Shown here: positions 19,501 through 27,636 of the stretch, one piece after another
Position numbering within the stretch: position 1 is the first letter of the stretch
Layout: every line of letters begins with the position of its first letter
Position numbers and translations under genes: made by a program
Assembly (NCBI GenBank): GCA_002482525.1
Contig: DLGC01000004.1
Coordinates: 187,945 to 251,944, forward strand
Direction of reading: 5' to 3'
Length of the DNA: 64,000 nucleotides
Source of the DNA: Propionibacteriaceae bacterium UBA7704
GTDB taxonomy: Bacteria > Actinomycetota > Actinomycetes > Propionibacteriales > Propionibacteriaceae
The notes under the pieces: generated by a model
What the model was told of the DNA's origin: nothing
Seen by the model: the letters and a program-made list of their open reading frames with translations, nothing else
Database searches by the model: none

Positions 19501-20904
19501 GATCAGGAGGGCAACCTGGTCATCTATGGCGCCTCCGGTGCGGGCAAGACCACCTTGTTGCGCACGCTGGCGGTGGCAGCCGGTTTCACGGTTCGCGGTG
19601 GCCCCTGCCATGTGTACGGTCTGGACTTCTCCTCCCGCGGCCTGGATTCGTTGGAGTGCCTGCCGCACGTGGGAAGCATCATCAATGGCGCCGACGACGA
19701 ACGGGTGGCGCGACTGATCGACTGGCTGCGGCAGGTCGTTGTCGACCGCTCCGAGCGGTTCGGGCAGGTGACAGCCTCCAACCTGACGGAGTATCGGCGC
19801 CTGTCGGGCAACTCCCAGGAGGCGCGCCTGCTGATCCTGATCGACGGCATTGCGGCGTTCCGCACCGCGTACGAGCCCATTGCGAAGACTCGGTATTGGG
19901 ACATGCTCACCGAGATCGCAGCGCAAGGCCGTGCCGTCGGTGTCCACTTCGTGATGAGCTCCGATCAGCGCAGTGGGCTGTCGCAGGCCTTGGCGTCCAG
20001 TGTGCAACGCAAAGTCGTGATGCGCATGGCCTCGGCAGAGGACTACGGCATGATCGGGGTTCCCACCAGCATCCTGGCCGCGGACAGCCCGCCGGGACGC
20101 TGTGTGGTCGACGATGCCGAAGTGCAGGTGGCGGTGCTGGGCTCGGGGAGCGATGCCAGCGAGCAGGCCGAAGCGTTGGCCCAGTTCGCGGTCGCCATGC
20201 AGCACAGCGGAGTTGCCGCCGCACCGCAGATCCGACGACTGCCGGAGTTGGTTGCGCTCGGAGAGTTGGCCGAGTCCCGGGACGCGATTCGGATCGGCAT
20301 GTATTCCGAGGGCTTCGCCACCGCGACCGTGACACCATTGGGCACCTTCGTGATCGGTGGTGCCGCCGGCAGCGGTCGTTCGGCAGCGCTGCGGCTGGTC
20401 GCCGCCGAACTGCGTCGCCTGCGGATACCGACCCATCTGTTGGCCGATCGACGCAGCGAACTCACTGCCGCCGACGGCTGGGCCAGCGTCCATGTCGGAG
20501 GTGAGAAGGTTGCGGCAGCCTTGGATGACTTGGTCGCAGAGCTGACCGAGGCATCCCGAGCGCAGCGCAGGCATGCGGTCTTGATCGAGGGCATGGGTGA
20601 GTTGGCCAACAGTGAGGCCGAATACGGTCTCAGTGGGGTGATCCGGGCCGCTGCCAGCGGTGATCACTTTGTGGTGGCCGAAGGCGAGACGAACTCGCTG
20701 GGCCAGGCCTACGACGCCATGAAGCGATTCAAAGCCGGCCGCAGGGGGCTGGTGCTGCAGCCCGACGACGACATGGGCTCGGTGGTGCAGGCAAGCTTCC
20801 CGCGGTGCAAATCCAGCGACTTCGTGCCGGGGCGGGGGTTTCTGGTGGAGCGGGGCATGCCTCAGCTGGTGCAGGTCGCGATGGCACCGATCTCGGATGG
20901 ATAG
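16513..20904 (+). CDS. eccC: FHA-domain EccC/EssC-type FtsK/SpoIIIE secretion ATPase
   Basis: 1,463 residues from the GTG that overlaps the previous stop (GTGA). Residues 1-90 form a small beta-rich domain, possibly a decayed FHA or ubiquitin-like fold. Residues about 97-190 are a clear FHA domain (VVGRGAGCDVQL, SRQH, GSANGILVND). Two membrane helices follow (about 235-275). Three FtsK-like ATPase domains come next. The first has Walker A TTGSGKSELL (about 679-688) and LLVDYKGGSAF. The second has GASGAGKTTLL (about 1006-1016). The third has only AAGSGRSAALR (about 1283-1293), with arginine in place of lysine. This is the motor of type VII (ESX) secretion; the FHA-first layout is that of Firmicute EssC. 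The FHA domain suggests control by a Ser/Thr kinase not seen here. The next gene encodes a WXG100 substrate. Confidence 0.95.
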   Translation: MKLRLTVNRPGQESADIAITYDSSATVADVAAELYLADPLSPDRRGIPSGLTLAEVGHQTRTLNPDSLVIESGLRSAQTIALTRSGEQFVEVRRQAAAELIVLEGPDAGQKFGLPSGSSVVGRGAGCDVQLTDTMVSRQHLRVNVAEHVEVIDLGSANGILVNDEVTDRETVQVGDRVMIGDTTFSIRPLQSMATVGRVEATAVGFIRSPRLAPIYPGEPFAGPEVPERPRPGRFPVFLMIAPILMAVVMWMMTQQLLSLIFMAMMPLMIVASYVDELVFGKRSFKKAVEQWRLDVSQLCDDLAEANEREVASRLAEHPSVAECVTATRDLLPLLWTRRPEMPGFAEFRFGLGSASARSTIDMPDAKRAPRHLYAELTDALKPLRTVHDVPIVVRPFTEGGIGVAGPRSVAVDAARAVVVQAASLHSPEDLVLAAIASPRTAVDWDWLKWIPHCLNPSSPLEAHLAQSTGGAGAVLAGIEALIAKRAEAKQKKGEVPTPAVLLVVESDAPAEFGRLVDIAETGWRHGVFVLWVATELGQLPATCRVFLETRASAEGRVGFVHVGEEVSPVTVETISGQAVEDWARRIGPVTDLATRSEDSSDVPRSVNLLSLSGFDPMIDDNFVIERWQANRSIVVGPLAPQPLVGKSGGLRAVIGQGAAGPHSLDLRADGPHALVGGTTGSGKSELLQTWILAMASTYSPQRLNFLLVDYKGGSAFADCNNLPHTVGLVTDLNKNGVRRALTSLAAELHYRELLITDQHRCKDLPTMEKKFPALAPPSLVIVVDEFAALVQEVPEFIDGVVNVAQRGRSLGLHMILATQQPSGVIKGPLRANTNLRLALRVADVDDSQDILASPQAAFFDQDTPGRAVSKTGPGRLVPFQTGYVGGHSGLGTSRAEVVVQELKFGAGQVWERSATPETEAGADRGPADISRIVTAVQNAARTASLPAPRKPWLPDLATHYDLSREVPTRRSDTELVFGIMDDPDHQQQTPVAFHPDQEGNLVIYGASGAGKTTLLRTLAVAAGFTVRGGPCHVYGLDFSSRGLDSLECLPHVGSIINGADDERVARLIDWLRQVVVDRSERFGQVTASNLTEYRRLSGNSQEARLLILIDGIAAFRTAYEPIAKTRYWDMLTEIAAQGRAVGVHFVMSSDQRSGLSQALASSVQRKVVMRMASAEDYGMIGVPTSILAADSPPGRCVVDDAEVQVAVLGSGSDASEQAEALAQFAVAMQHSGVAAAPQIRRLPELVALGELAESRDAIRIGMYSEGFATATVTPLGTFVIGGAAGSGRSAALRLVAAELRRLRIPTHLLADRRSELTAADGWASVHVGGEKVAAALDDLVAELTEASRAQRRHAVLIEGMGELANSEAEYGLSGVIRAAASGDHFVVAEGETNSLGQAYDAMKRFKAGRRGLVLQPDDDMGSVVQASFPRCKSSDFVPGRGFLVERGMPQLVQVAMAPISDG

Positions 20905-20995
20905 AACTCTCCTTGCAGAACGCAGTTCACTCGGAAAAGATAATGCCTAGTTCAGACAGAGCAACGACACACATCAGGAAAAAGGGGAATAGATC

Positions 20996-21271
20996 ATGTC
21001 ACTGACTCACGGTATGAATATTGAGGCCATCGAAAAGCTGGCCAACGATCTCAAGACCGAAGCCGGCAAGGTTGGTGAAATCTCGGCGCGCGTCAGCAAG
21101 CTGATGGTTGATGCGAAAACCAACTGGAAGGGCCCGGACGCCGACAAGTTCGACGACGAGTGGAACAGCACCTACAAGAGCCGGATGAAGGAGCTTCAGC
21201 AGAAGCTCGACGAGCTCGGCACCAAGGCCTCCAACAACGCCAAGGAACAGCAGAGCGCATCCAACAAGTGA
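20996..21271 (+). CDS. WXG100-family type VII secretion protein
   Basis: 91 residues with a central W-K-G motif (NWKGPDADKF, residues 42-51) between two predicted amphipathic helices, the hallmark of EsxA/EsxB-like proteins. An AAAGGGGAA ribosome binding site precedes the ATG. The C-terminal tail is polar and lacks an obvious YxxxD/E export signal, so it may dimerise with a partner or with itself. A GATAAT box at 20939-20944 could give it its own promoter, as expected for a protein needed in far greater amount than the ATPase. It is the likely substrate of the EccC encoded 91 bp upstream. No other ESX components (EccB, EccD, EccE, mycosin) are seen in the window. Confidence 0.93.
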   Translation: MSLTHGMNIEAIEKLANDLKTEAGKVGEISARVSKLMVDAKTNWKGPDADKFDDEWNSTYKSRMKELQQKLDELGTKASNNAKEQQSASNK

Positions 21272-21280
21272 GCCTGACAC

Positions 21281-21309
21281 GGGAGGGCGGCCGAGAAGGC
21301 TGCCCTCCC
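21281..21309 (+). terminator. Rho-independent-like terminator after the WXG100 gene
   Basis: GGGAGGGC pairs with GCCCTCCC, with a further GCC/GGC pairing inside and a GAGAA loop, 9 bp after the WXG100 stop. It is followed by CTTCGTTTTC, a weak T tract. Confidence 0.8.
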
Positions 21310-21653
21310 GCTTCGTTTTCATCCTCAAGCAACGGAAGACCCGATGTCATCGATGCGACACGCCTTCGGTAATCCTGAGAGACCGACGCGCCGTCAGGCC
21401 TGTCCGGGGACTCAGCCACCGCATGGGTGCGCCGAAATCCCGGCCGATTCTGTCAAAGCAGGTTCTGATGACAGCGTGGAGTTGGGCGCTCGTGCTGGCA
21501 AGGCTCCCGCTGCTGAATACCGGGCTGAGGAACCGATGAATACCGAAATATCTCGTCACCTCGACGATGTGGGAATCTCGCGAACACTGCGAATGCCCTC
21601 CGAAGCTATCAAAGGCCTCGGGGTCATCGTCCTTTCGCCTGGGATGCAGCGTC
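21310..21653. other. Intergenic region before the RDD gene
   Basis: No well-supported gene. A 43-codon frame (21536-21667, beginning MNTEISRHLDDVG) follows GAGGAACCG at ribosome-binding-site distance and overlaps the start of the RDD gene. It has no recognisable relatives and weak coding character, so it is recorded only as a possibility. A promoter for the RDD gene is expected here, but none is clear. Confidence 0.4.
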
Positions 21654-22478
21654 GTGAGCGGGCCTGAGCCGGCTGCCGGCGCCGCAGCCGGACACGCCGT
21701 GGCTGAAGCGGGGGAGGGGCGGCGATCGCCGGTGAGTTGTTCCATGTGTGGCTTGGCGACGCTCACCTCGGCCCCCTCGTGCCCGCGATGCGGGGCGCTG
21801 CTGGCAGACGAAGAAGCGTCGCTGAATCTCCTGCTGGAAGACCTGGTCGATGATCACACCAGGCAGCGGTCTTTGCTGCGCCCGGTCGCCTACCTCCCCG
21901 CGGAGTCGGCGATTCCTGATCCGCCAGCGGTGGTTCCGGCACCGCCACGACCACCCCAGAACTACCCGCCCGCGCCCTCAGCCAGCCAGTATCGGCCACC
22001 GCCAGCGGGGGGAGGCTCAGAGCCGGCGCCGATGGCATCGGCGGGTCAGCGGTTGAGTGCCTCGCTGATCGACATGGTGGTCTTGTTCACCGCGTCCTTC
22101 GTGATCCTGCTGGCCATCGGCTTGTTCACCAGCATCATCGCTGCGATCTCTGAACCGTTGGCACCTCTGGCTCAGGTTTTGGGGTGGCTGGCGTTGCTCA
22201 TCGTCCCCATCGGTTACGTACTGGTGTTGAATGCCCGCGGCCAGACGCTGGGCAAACGCGTCCTTCACATCGCCGTCGTCGATCGCGCCAGCGGACGCCC
22301 GATCGGCATCGGACGCAGCGCAATCCGCACCGTGATGATGCTGGTGATGTGGTTGCCGCTGGGGCTGGGCTACCTGAGTATCCCGCTGTCAGCGCGGCTT
22401 CGTGGTTGGCACGATCAGGTCGCCGACGACACCGTGGTAGTGGTGCCGGTCGGCTATCCGATCACCACTCGCCCTTGA
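21654..22478 (+). CDS. Zinc-ribbon RDD-family membrane protein
   Basis: 274 residues from the GTG at 21654; the alternative GTG at 21732 would start directly at the zinc ribbon. A CSMC...CPRC zinc ribbon is followed by an acidic stretch and a proline-rich linker (APPRPPQNYPPAPS). The RDD domain then has three membrane segments, with the family marks at its start (GQRLSASLIDMVVLF), middle (NARGQTLGKRVLHIAVVD) and end (RLRGWHDQVADDTVVVV). RDD proteins are poorly understood membrane proteins that often lie next to ESX/WXG100 and FHA genes in actinobacteria, so it is assigned to the secretion cluster by context. Its end overlaps the convergent next gene by 17 bp. Confidence 0.85.
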   Translation: MSGPEPAAGAAAGHAVAEAGEGRRSPVSCSMCGLATLTSAPSCPRCGALLADEEASLNLLLEDLVDDHTRQRSLLRPVAYLPAESAIPDPPAVVPAPPRPPQNYPPAPSASQYRPPPAGGGSEPAPMASAGQRLSASLIDMVVLFTASFVILLAIGLFTSIIAAISEPLAPLAQVLGWLALLIVPIGYVLVLNARGQTLGKRVLHIAVVDRASGRPIGIGRSAIRTVMMLVMWLPLGLGYLSIPLSARLRGWHDQVADDTVVVVPVGYPITTRP

Positions 22479-23382
22479 TCACATCCAGGTACTGGGCTCG
22501 CTCGTAGACCGCCGAGCCCCGGCTGGAGCTTGCGCTCATCTTGCCGCGGGCTTCGCTCACGGAGGCGAAATCGTGCTTGGAGAGCCACGTCGACGTCTCG
22601 TTGAGCATCTCGGTCACGGCACCGGCACCGCGCTGCATCACCGCAGAGGCGGTGCAGGCGACATCGGCACCGACCAGGATGGCCTTGGTGAGTTCGGCGC
22701 CGGTGTGCACGCCGGAGGTACAGGCCAACGAGGTCGTCGGGAGCTGCGCCCGCAGGATGCCGATCCAGCGCAGCGCCAGGCGCTGATCAGCGGGAATCGA
22801 TAGATCCAAGGCGGCGTGCAATTGGAGGGTGTTCAGATCGATATCGGCGGCATAGAAGCGGTTGAACAGCACCAAGCCGTCTGCGCCGGCGTCAACGGCT
22901 CGGGCGGCGAAGGAGGAGATCGCCGAGTAGTAGGAGGACAGCTTCACCGCCAGCGGAACCTCTACGGCGATCTTGACGGCTTCGATCGCGGCCAGGTGTT
23001 CCATCTCGACCTCGGCCGAGGCGATGGAGATATCGGCGGTCACGGCGTACAGGTTCAGCTCCAGGGCGTCAGCACCAGCGCCGACGAGCGCCTCGGCATA
23101 GTCCTGCCAGGTGCCGGGGCGGGTTGCGTTGAGGCTGGCGATCACCGGGATGGAGAGTTGGTCCTTGGCCTGCTTGACCAGCGCGACTCGCGCCGCCAAC
23201 GACGTCGATTCCGAAGCGCGGGCGTCCTCCTCGAACAAGGAGGGCAGCACCACTGCCGAGGCACCAGCGGCCTCCAACTCCTGCATGGTTTCGAGATGGC
23301 GGGTCATCGGTGACGACGACGCGATCAGCGGACCAGACAGATCCATTCCTAGATATCGTGTGGAGAGATCAGGCGTCCCCAT
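22462..23382 (-). CDS. Dihydroorotate dehydrogenase-like flavoprotein
   Basis: 306 residues from the ATG preceded by GGGAGG at 9 nt; an upstream in-frame extension to 23415 lacks a ribosome binding site. The sequence is a TIM-barrel of the DHOD/FMN family: YLGMDLSGPLIASSSP at the N-terminus, SIPVIASLNA, VPLAVKLSSYYS, ADGLVLFNRFY and TSGVHTGAELTKAILVGAD. The serine/cysteine catalytic loop of true PyrD is not evident, and no pyrimidine genes are nearby. Databases usually call such proteins dihydroorotate dehydrogenase-like. The physiological substrate is unknown; the substrate and electron acceptor cannot be read from the sequence. Confidence 0.85.
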   Translation of the reverse strand: MGTPDLSTRYLGMDLSGPLIASSSPMTRHLETMQELEAAGASAVVLPSLFEEDARASESTSLAARVALVKQAKDQLSIPVIASLNATRPGTWQDYAEALVGAGADALELNLYAVTADISIASAEVEMEHLAAIEAVKIAVEVPLAVKLSSYYSAISSFAARAVDAGADGLVLFNRFYAADIDLNTLQLHAALDLSIPADQRLALRWIGILRAQLPTTSLACTSGVHTGAELTKAILVGADVACTASAVMQRGAGAVTEMLNETSTWLSKHDFASVSEARGKMSASSSRGSAVYERAQYLDVIKGEW

Positions 23383-23546
23383 CTGTTCCAGCCTCCCTTG
23401 CCGACGAGCTGTCAATGGCCTTCGGATGTAATGGTGCCAGTTCTCGGGGCCCAGTGTTGACCGCTAAGCGGCTTTACCCAGGTGAGTCGCGGTGGGTGTT
23501 CGCCGCGAGAGCGCCCGTGGGAGCCCACTGTGCGGCCTTTCACCGG

Positions 23547-26500
23547 TTACAGCGGCTGTCGGCCGACTGTTCCAACGATTCCGTCCCGATATTCCTGACT
23601 ACAGAATTTTGCGTATTCGGCCTCGGCTGCGGCGATTCGAGCTGCGACTTCCAAGCGGGCGCTGGGTTCTTCATTGCCGTGGGTTGATGCGAACTTCTGA
23701 AGGGCAGCCAAGCCGGCTGCAGCTCGTTCGGCAGCCGCCCTCTGCTTCGCGTCCAACCGCTCGGTGTACCACGGTGAGCCCAGGATCGAGTCGGCCTCGA
23801 ACAGGCCTCGAAAATCAGGGCTGTTCCATTCCCAGCCCTCCGCGCTGCGGCCGTGAGCCATGATTTCCAGCAGTGCCCGCAGCGGCGGAATCGCCATCGA
23901 GATCGTGCCGTCGTCCACATAGGCCTGGGCGACCCGCTGATGGGTGGTCACCGTGGTCGCAATCGACTCGGCGAAGACCGCCAGGTCCTGCAACTCGGGG
24001 CGCAGCATCTCGTCACTGAACACCACATGCGGGTGCAGGAAGATGCGCCCGAAGAACCGCCTGGCGAAAGCCTGAGTCATGCGGTAGCCCAGTCGGCTGG
24101 CCGGAATGAGACGTCCCTCGAACTCGAAGTCCTGCAGCGGTTCCAGGCAACCCTCGGCGATGAGCTGCTCGGCGTCTCGTTCGGCGGGGCTCATTCTGCT
24201 GAAGACCTCGGGCACCAGCATCGAGATGTCGTGATCGACCCGCACCGTGGGGCCGACATAGCCGGCACAGGAGACCCAGCCGTCGTAGCCGGTCAACGCA
24301 TAGGACAGCAGCGCGGCGTTGAGGTCGATGACCGCGGGCATGGCGTTGAACGGTCCCTTGGTCAAAGCCCCTTCGGATCCGGCTCCAGTGGTGGAAGGGG
24401 ACTTACCGGTCATCGAGGAGATGAACTCCGCGAACAACTCAGGCAACTCGAAGTAGTGCAACGGATTGAATGCGCACAACGGTGGGATCGGACCGTCCGG
24501 CGGATTGTTGCGCCGCCCTGCGGCAACGATGTCCACCGGCAACGGGAGTGGGGTGTCGGTCGGCAGCCGCCGCACCAAATGGGACGCCAGGTCCGCCGTC
24601 GCGGTGACGTCGGCGTTGACCACATCGGGGCGGCGTTGCAGGTAACGCGGATTCTTGCTCGGTGCGCCATCGACCAGACGAGGATTGGCCGAGGAGACCA
24701 CGAACTGCGGCGAGGAATCCGCGGGGGCGTCGGCGAACCGGCCCAGCATTCGCCGCATCGGCTTGGAGAACTTGCTGAACTCAACCGCGTCATCGCGCAT
24801 GGCTGCGGCATCGGCGTGGCTGAGTGGCTGGAAGTTCGACAGGAACGTGTCCGGTTGGGCGATGTCTGCCTCGGCCTGCTGGTCGTAGCCGCGATGAATG
24901 GCATCATCGGGGCGCTGGAAGAGCAGCTGTTCACAGTTCTCCACCAGCTTGTAGGAGCGATTCGGGTCGAGCCCGAGTTGGCGTCCGCTCACCACCGCCG
25001 AGGCGGTGATGTCGTCCTCGGTCTGGACCTTCACCGCTGGGTTGAAATCGTGGCGCAATCCGAACAGCCGCCAGGATCCGTCGGCCTCGAAGCCGACCCG
25101 CAGCATGTTGACCGTGATCTTGTCGCCGTCCAGCCGGAGCTGGTTGCCGCGGCGGCCGTTGATGATGCCCACCGTGAAGTGGCTGCGCCAGTCGGTTCCC
25201 CACTCGGGGCGGTAGTAGCGCTTGACCACGAACACCAGTTCTTTGACGTGGGGCGGAATCGACTCCAACCAGGCGTTGTAGTCATCGGTGAACTCCGGGG
25301 CCGGGGTGAGGAGCTTGATGACGCTGCCGATGGAACGGTCGTGGGCCAGCAGTTGGCGATGGTCGGGCTGGCGTGCGACGACGAACCGGTCGCTGAAGTC
25401 GCGATCGAGAATGGCGCCAACGGCGTCCATGTCGGCGTCGAAGTCCGGCGAATAGGCGTTTCCGAAAATGAAGGCGTCGGTGATGGCCTTGGAGATCTCG
25501 GACTTGCCGCCGCCGGAGACAGTGCTCGGCTTGTGGCAGCTGGTCGCGGTAGGCACCGTCCCGATCAGGCTCCACTGAGTGCGGTCCGCGCTCTGCGAGG
25601 CCATCCGCACCTGGTAGCCGTCGGGGGTGAGGTAGGTGGTCGCGGTACGCATCCGAAGCCGCCCCGGACTGCCGTCGGGGTTGGTCCACGTCACCGACAG
25701 GCTGCGCAGCGAGAAATTTGCCCCCAGTGGCACGATCACGATGTGTGATTGCTCTCGATCCAGCGCATAGCCCTCAGGCTGCAGCGTGAAGCGTTCGGGA
25801 TTTCGCGCCACCACGTCGGCCAGCGAGAACTCGCCGTCCAATCGGCCGGTGACGGTGTACTCCTGCCCGAGGTTGTAGCTGGGGAAGACCAGCGCACCAC
25901 CGGAATGTTCCTCCTCGGCGTTGCCAAAGAGGTTCGCCGAGTAGGAGATCTGCGTCTTGATCTCTTTCTTGCAGTAGCCGAAATAGTTGTCGGCGATGAC
26001 GGTCACGATGACGCCGCGCTCGTCGCGCGCACACACCTTGAAGGCCTTGCCGTCGTTGTACAGCTCGGACTCCTCCGACCAGCACATGCCGTCGCGGCGC
26101 TGACGGTCGGTGGCCTCACTCAGGTGCGGCAACCCCAGGCTGGCCTTGGTGACGCCGGTCAGATGCGGGGCCAGGATGATGGCGCCGGTGTGGCCGGTCC
26201 AGGTGTGGGGCGCCAGCGACGCGTCGTTCTCCGGCAGGTACGGATCACCGCCGTTGCCGAAGATGCCCTCCACGAAGTCGAGATTGGACACCAGGCCACC
26301 GGGGACGAAGAACCGGGTCTCCATGCGCTTCTCCGGCACCCAGCCGGGCACCGCTGGTGCCACCAGCGGCCGCAGTTGCAGGGAGACGAAACAGGCCGCC
26401 GGCTCGGCAGCGGTCGAGGTGTAGGGCAGCAGCAGGTCCGATTCGGGCGGTTGGAAGGCCAGCTCCAACAGCCGGGCGAAGGCTGCTTTGGGCACCGCTC

Positions 26501-26924
26501 GTTTGTCGTCAGGAATGGGCAGTCCGCCGGTGGCGATGTGGAAGACCCCGGCAGTGGTACGACGGTCGTTGGCGGGATTGTGCAGCACCCCGTTGACCAG
26601 CCGATAGCTGGACAGCCGCGGCGAGGTGAACTCGTCGGCGTCACGCGGTAGCGATAACGCCCGGGCCAGCCCAGGCTGGTCCAGTACGAAGGTGCGCTTG
26701 GGTAACTGCGGCGTGATCCCGGTGTCGGCGAGGTAGTCGTCCAGCCAGGTCTGGATTCGGTTGTCTGCAGCGCACAGCCGCTCGGCGAGCCGTCGACTGA
26801 GTTCCCGCTGCCGCGCCAGGAGTGGTGCGACCAGGCGTGCGGCGGCGGATTCGGCGGTCTCCGCCGGTACGGGCAGGCCGAGTTGTGCCAGGCGAAGGTT
26901 GATGGCTGCATGTTCGAACATCAC
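23547..26924 (-). CDS. Candidate PPi-dependent phosphoenolpyruvate carboxykinase
   Basis: 1,125 residues, starting at GTG 26924 or ATG 26921; no Shine-Dalgarno sequence is visible. It resembles no common PEPCK, but its size and features fit the large PPi-type enzyme described from Propionibacterium freudenreichii and Entamoeba. Notable stretches are GHTGAIILAPHLTGVTK, VIADNYFGYCKKEIKTQISY, SANLFGNAEEEHSGGALVFP and a P-loop-like SGGGKSEISKAI. That enzyme converts oxaloacetate plus PPi to PEP, CO2 and phosphate, reversibly, in the cytoplasm. It would link the Wood-Werkman cycle to glycolysis, in keeping with the CoA-transferase at 34558 and PPDK at 56492. The assignment comes from memory of the family, not from a search; an uncharacterised large protein remains possible. 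Confidence 0.62.
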   Translation of the reverse strand: MMFEHAAINLRLAQLGLPVPAETAESAAARLVAPLLARQRELSRRLAERLCAADNRIQTWLDDYLADTGITPQLPKRTFVLDQPGLARALSLPRDADEFTSPRLSSYRLVNGVLHNPANDRRTTAGVFHIATGGLPIPDDKRAVPKAAFARLLELAFQPPESDLLLPYTSTAAEPAACFVSLQLRPLVAPAVPGWVPEKRMETRFFVPGGLVSNLDFVEGIFGNGGDPYLPENDASLAPHTWTGHTGAIILAPHLTGVTKASLGLPHLSEATDRQRRDGMCWSEESELYNDGKAFKVCARDERGVIVTVIADNYFGYCKKEIKTQISYSANLFGNAEEEHSGGALVFPSYNLGQEYTVTGRLDGEFSLADVVARNPERFTLQPEGYALDREQSHIVIVPLGANFSLRSLSVTWTNPDGSPGRLRMRTATTYLTPDGYQVRMASQSADRTQWSLIGTVPTATSCHKPSTVSGGGKSEISKAITDAFIFGNAYSPDFDADMDAVGAILDRDFSDRFVVARQPDHRQLLAHDRSIGSVIKLLTPAPEFTDDYNAWLESIPPHVKELVFVVKRYYRPEWGTDWRSHFTVGIINGRRGNQLRLDGDKITVNMLRVGFEADGSWRLFGLRHDFNPAVKVQTEDDITASAVVSGRQLGLDPNRSYKLVENCEQLLFQRPDDAIHRGYDQQAEADIAQPDTFLSNFQPLSHADAAAMRDDAVEFSKFSKPMRRMLGRFADAPADSSPQFVVSSANPRLVDGAPSKNPRYLQRRPDVVNADVTATADLASHLVRRLPTDTPLPLPVDIVAAGRRNNPPDGPIPPLCAFNPLHYFELPELFAEFISSMTGKSPSTTGAGSEGALTKGPFNAMPAVIDLNAALLSYALTGYDGWVSCAGYVGPTVRVDHDISMLVPEVFSRMSPAERDAEQLIAEGCLEPLQDFEFEGRLIPASRLGYRMTQAFARRFFGRIFLHPHVVFSDEMLRPELQDLAVFAESIATTVTTHQRVAQAYVDDGTISMAIPPLRALLEIMAHGRSAEGWEWNSPDFRGLFEADSILGSPWYTERLDAKQRAAAERAAAGLAALQKFASTHGNEEPSARLEVAARIAAAEAEYAKFCSQEYRDGIVGTVGRQPL

Positions 26925-27023
26925 GACAACATTCTGCGTGGTTGTGGACCCTATGCCGCTCGCGTCCCATCGGCAGACGCCGATTCGACGTTGTCAGCCG
27001 GTGGTGCGCTCGAAAGGGCTGAG

Positions 27024-27029
27024 TATCGT
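27024..27029 (+). promoter_or_regulatory. -10 box TATCGT of a leaderless gene
   Basis: TATCGT lies exactly 7 nt before the ATG at 27037, so transcription should start at or next to the start codon. No ribosome binding site is present. The same layout recurs at several other genes in the window. Confidence 0.5.
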
Positions 27030-27036
27030 TGCTGCC

Positions 27037-27636
27037 ATGACAGTCATCTGGACTGCGTTGCCGACGGTTCTGCTCGGGCTGCTGCTGTGCTTTGCCGGGC
27101 AGCGGGTCGCTCGGATCGGACTCGCCCTGCTCGGCGCAGTGATCGGCTACCTCCTCGGGCAGGCCGGTTATCAGGTCGTTGCCGGGGCCATCCCTGGTTT
27201 CCCGGCGCTGTGGCAATGGATCTTCGCCGTCGCAGGCCTGCTCGTGGTCGGCGCGCTCGCCTATGCCTTCTACATGGTGGGGGTGCTGGTCCTGATGGGA
27301 TCGCTGGGTTGGCAACTCGGTTGGTGGTTCGGCGGCGTTGTCGAGTTCGACATCTTGTGGACCACGATCATGGCGGTGGCCGTGGCGGTGCTCGCCGCCG
27401 TGGCCGGGTTGGTGCTCAATGTGCCCCGGCTGTTGCTGGTCCTCGCCACAGCACTGGCTGGAGCCTTCCTCATCGTCGCATCGACGCCAGTGCTGCTGAT
27501 GCCCTACGCCCAGACTGCCTGGATGACGTGGCTGAACTCCAACGCGACCCTGGTCGAAGTGGGGTTGGTCGTGCTGGGCGGGCTGGTTCAGTTCGGCGTC
27601 GGCGGCAAGGGCAACCTGCGCGCCTCCTACCAGTGA
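27037..27636 (+). CDS. Small polytopic membrane protein (DUF4203/TMEM198-like)
   Basis: 199 residues with about seven hydrophobic segments and very few charged residues (LLGLLLCFAG, ALLGAVIGYLLGQ, FAVAGLLVVGALAY, VAVLAAVAGLVLNVP, LLLVLATALAGAFLIV). The glycine-rich segments and length resemble DUF4203/TM7S3-TMEM198-type proteins, but this is a fold-level impression. The ATG at 27037 is preferred over longer frames because it sits 7 nt after a -10 box. It is divergent from the candidate PPi-PEPCK and overlaps the convergent PemK-like gene by 10 bp. The function is unknown. Confidence 0.7.
   Translation: MTVIWTALPTVLLGLLLCFAGQRVARIGLALLGAVIGYLLGQAGYQVVAGAIPGFPALWQWIFAVAGLLVVGALAYAFYMVGVLVLMGSLGWQLGWWFGGVVEFDILWTTIMAVAVAVLAAVAGLVLNVPRLLLVLATALAGAFLIVASTPVLLMPYAQTAWMTWLNSNATLVEVGLVVLGGLVQFGVGGKGNLRASYQ

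Noticed and set aside
18463..20667. 734-residue antisense ORF opposite eccC
   Set aside because: It has no recognisable domain and runs across the Walker motifs of the real gene.
21536..21667. 43-codon ORF before the RDD gene
   Set aside because: It has a plausible ribosome binding site but no family, no promoter and an overlap with the next gene; not enough to call a gene.
1..22478. Search for the Ser/Thr kinase and PP2C phosphatase of a full PFNA-type cluster
   Set aside because: No kinase or phosphatase motifs were found in the visible part; they may lie upstream of the window.
23853..25748. 631-residue + strand ORF opposite the candidate PPi-PEPCK
   Set aside because: Low-complexity composition (His, Arg and Gly rich) typical of a frame shadow; the minus-strand frame is longer and has organised motifs.
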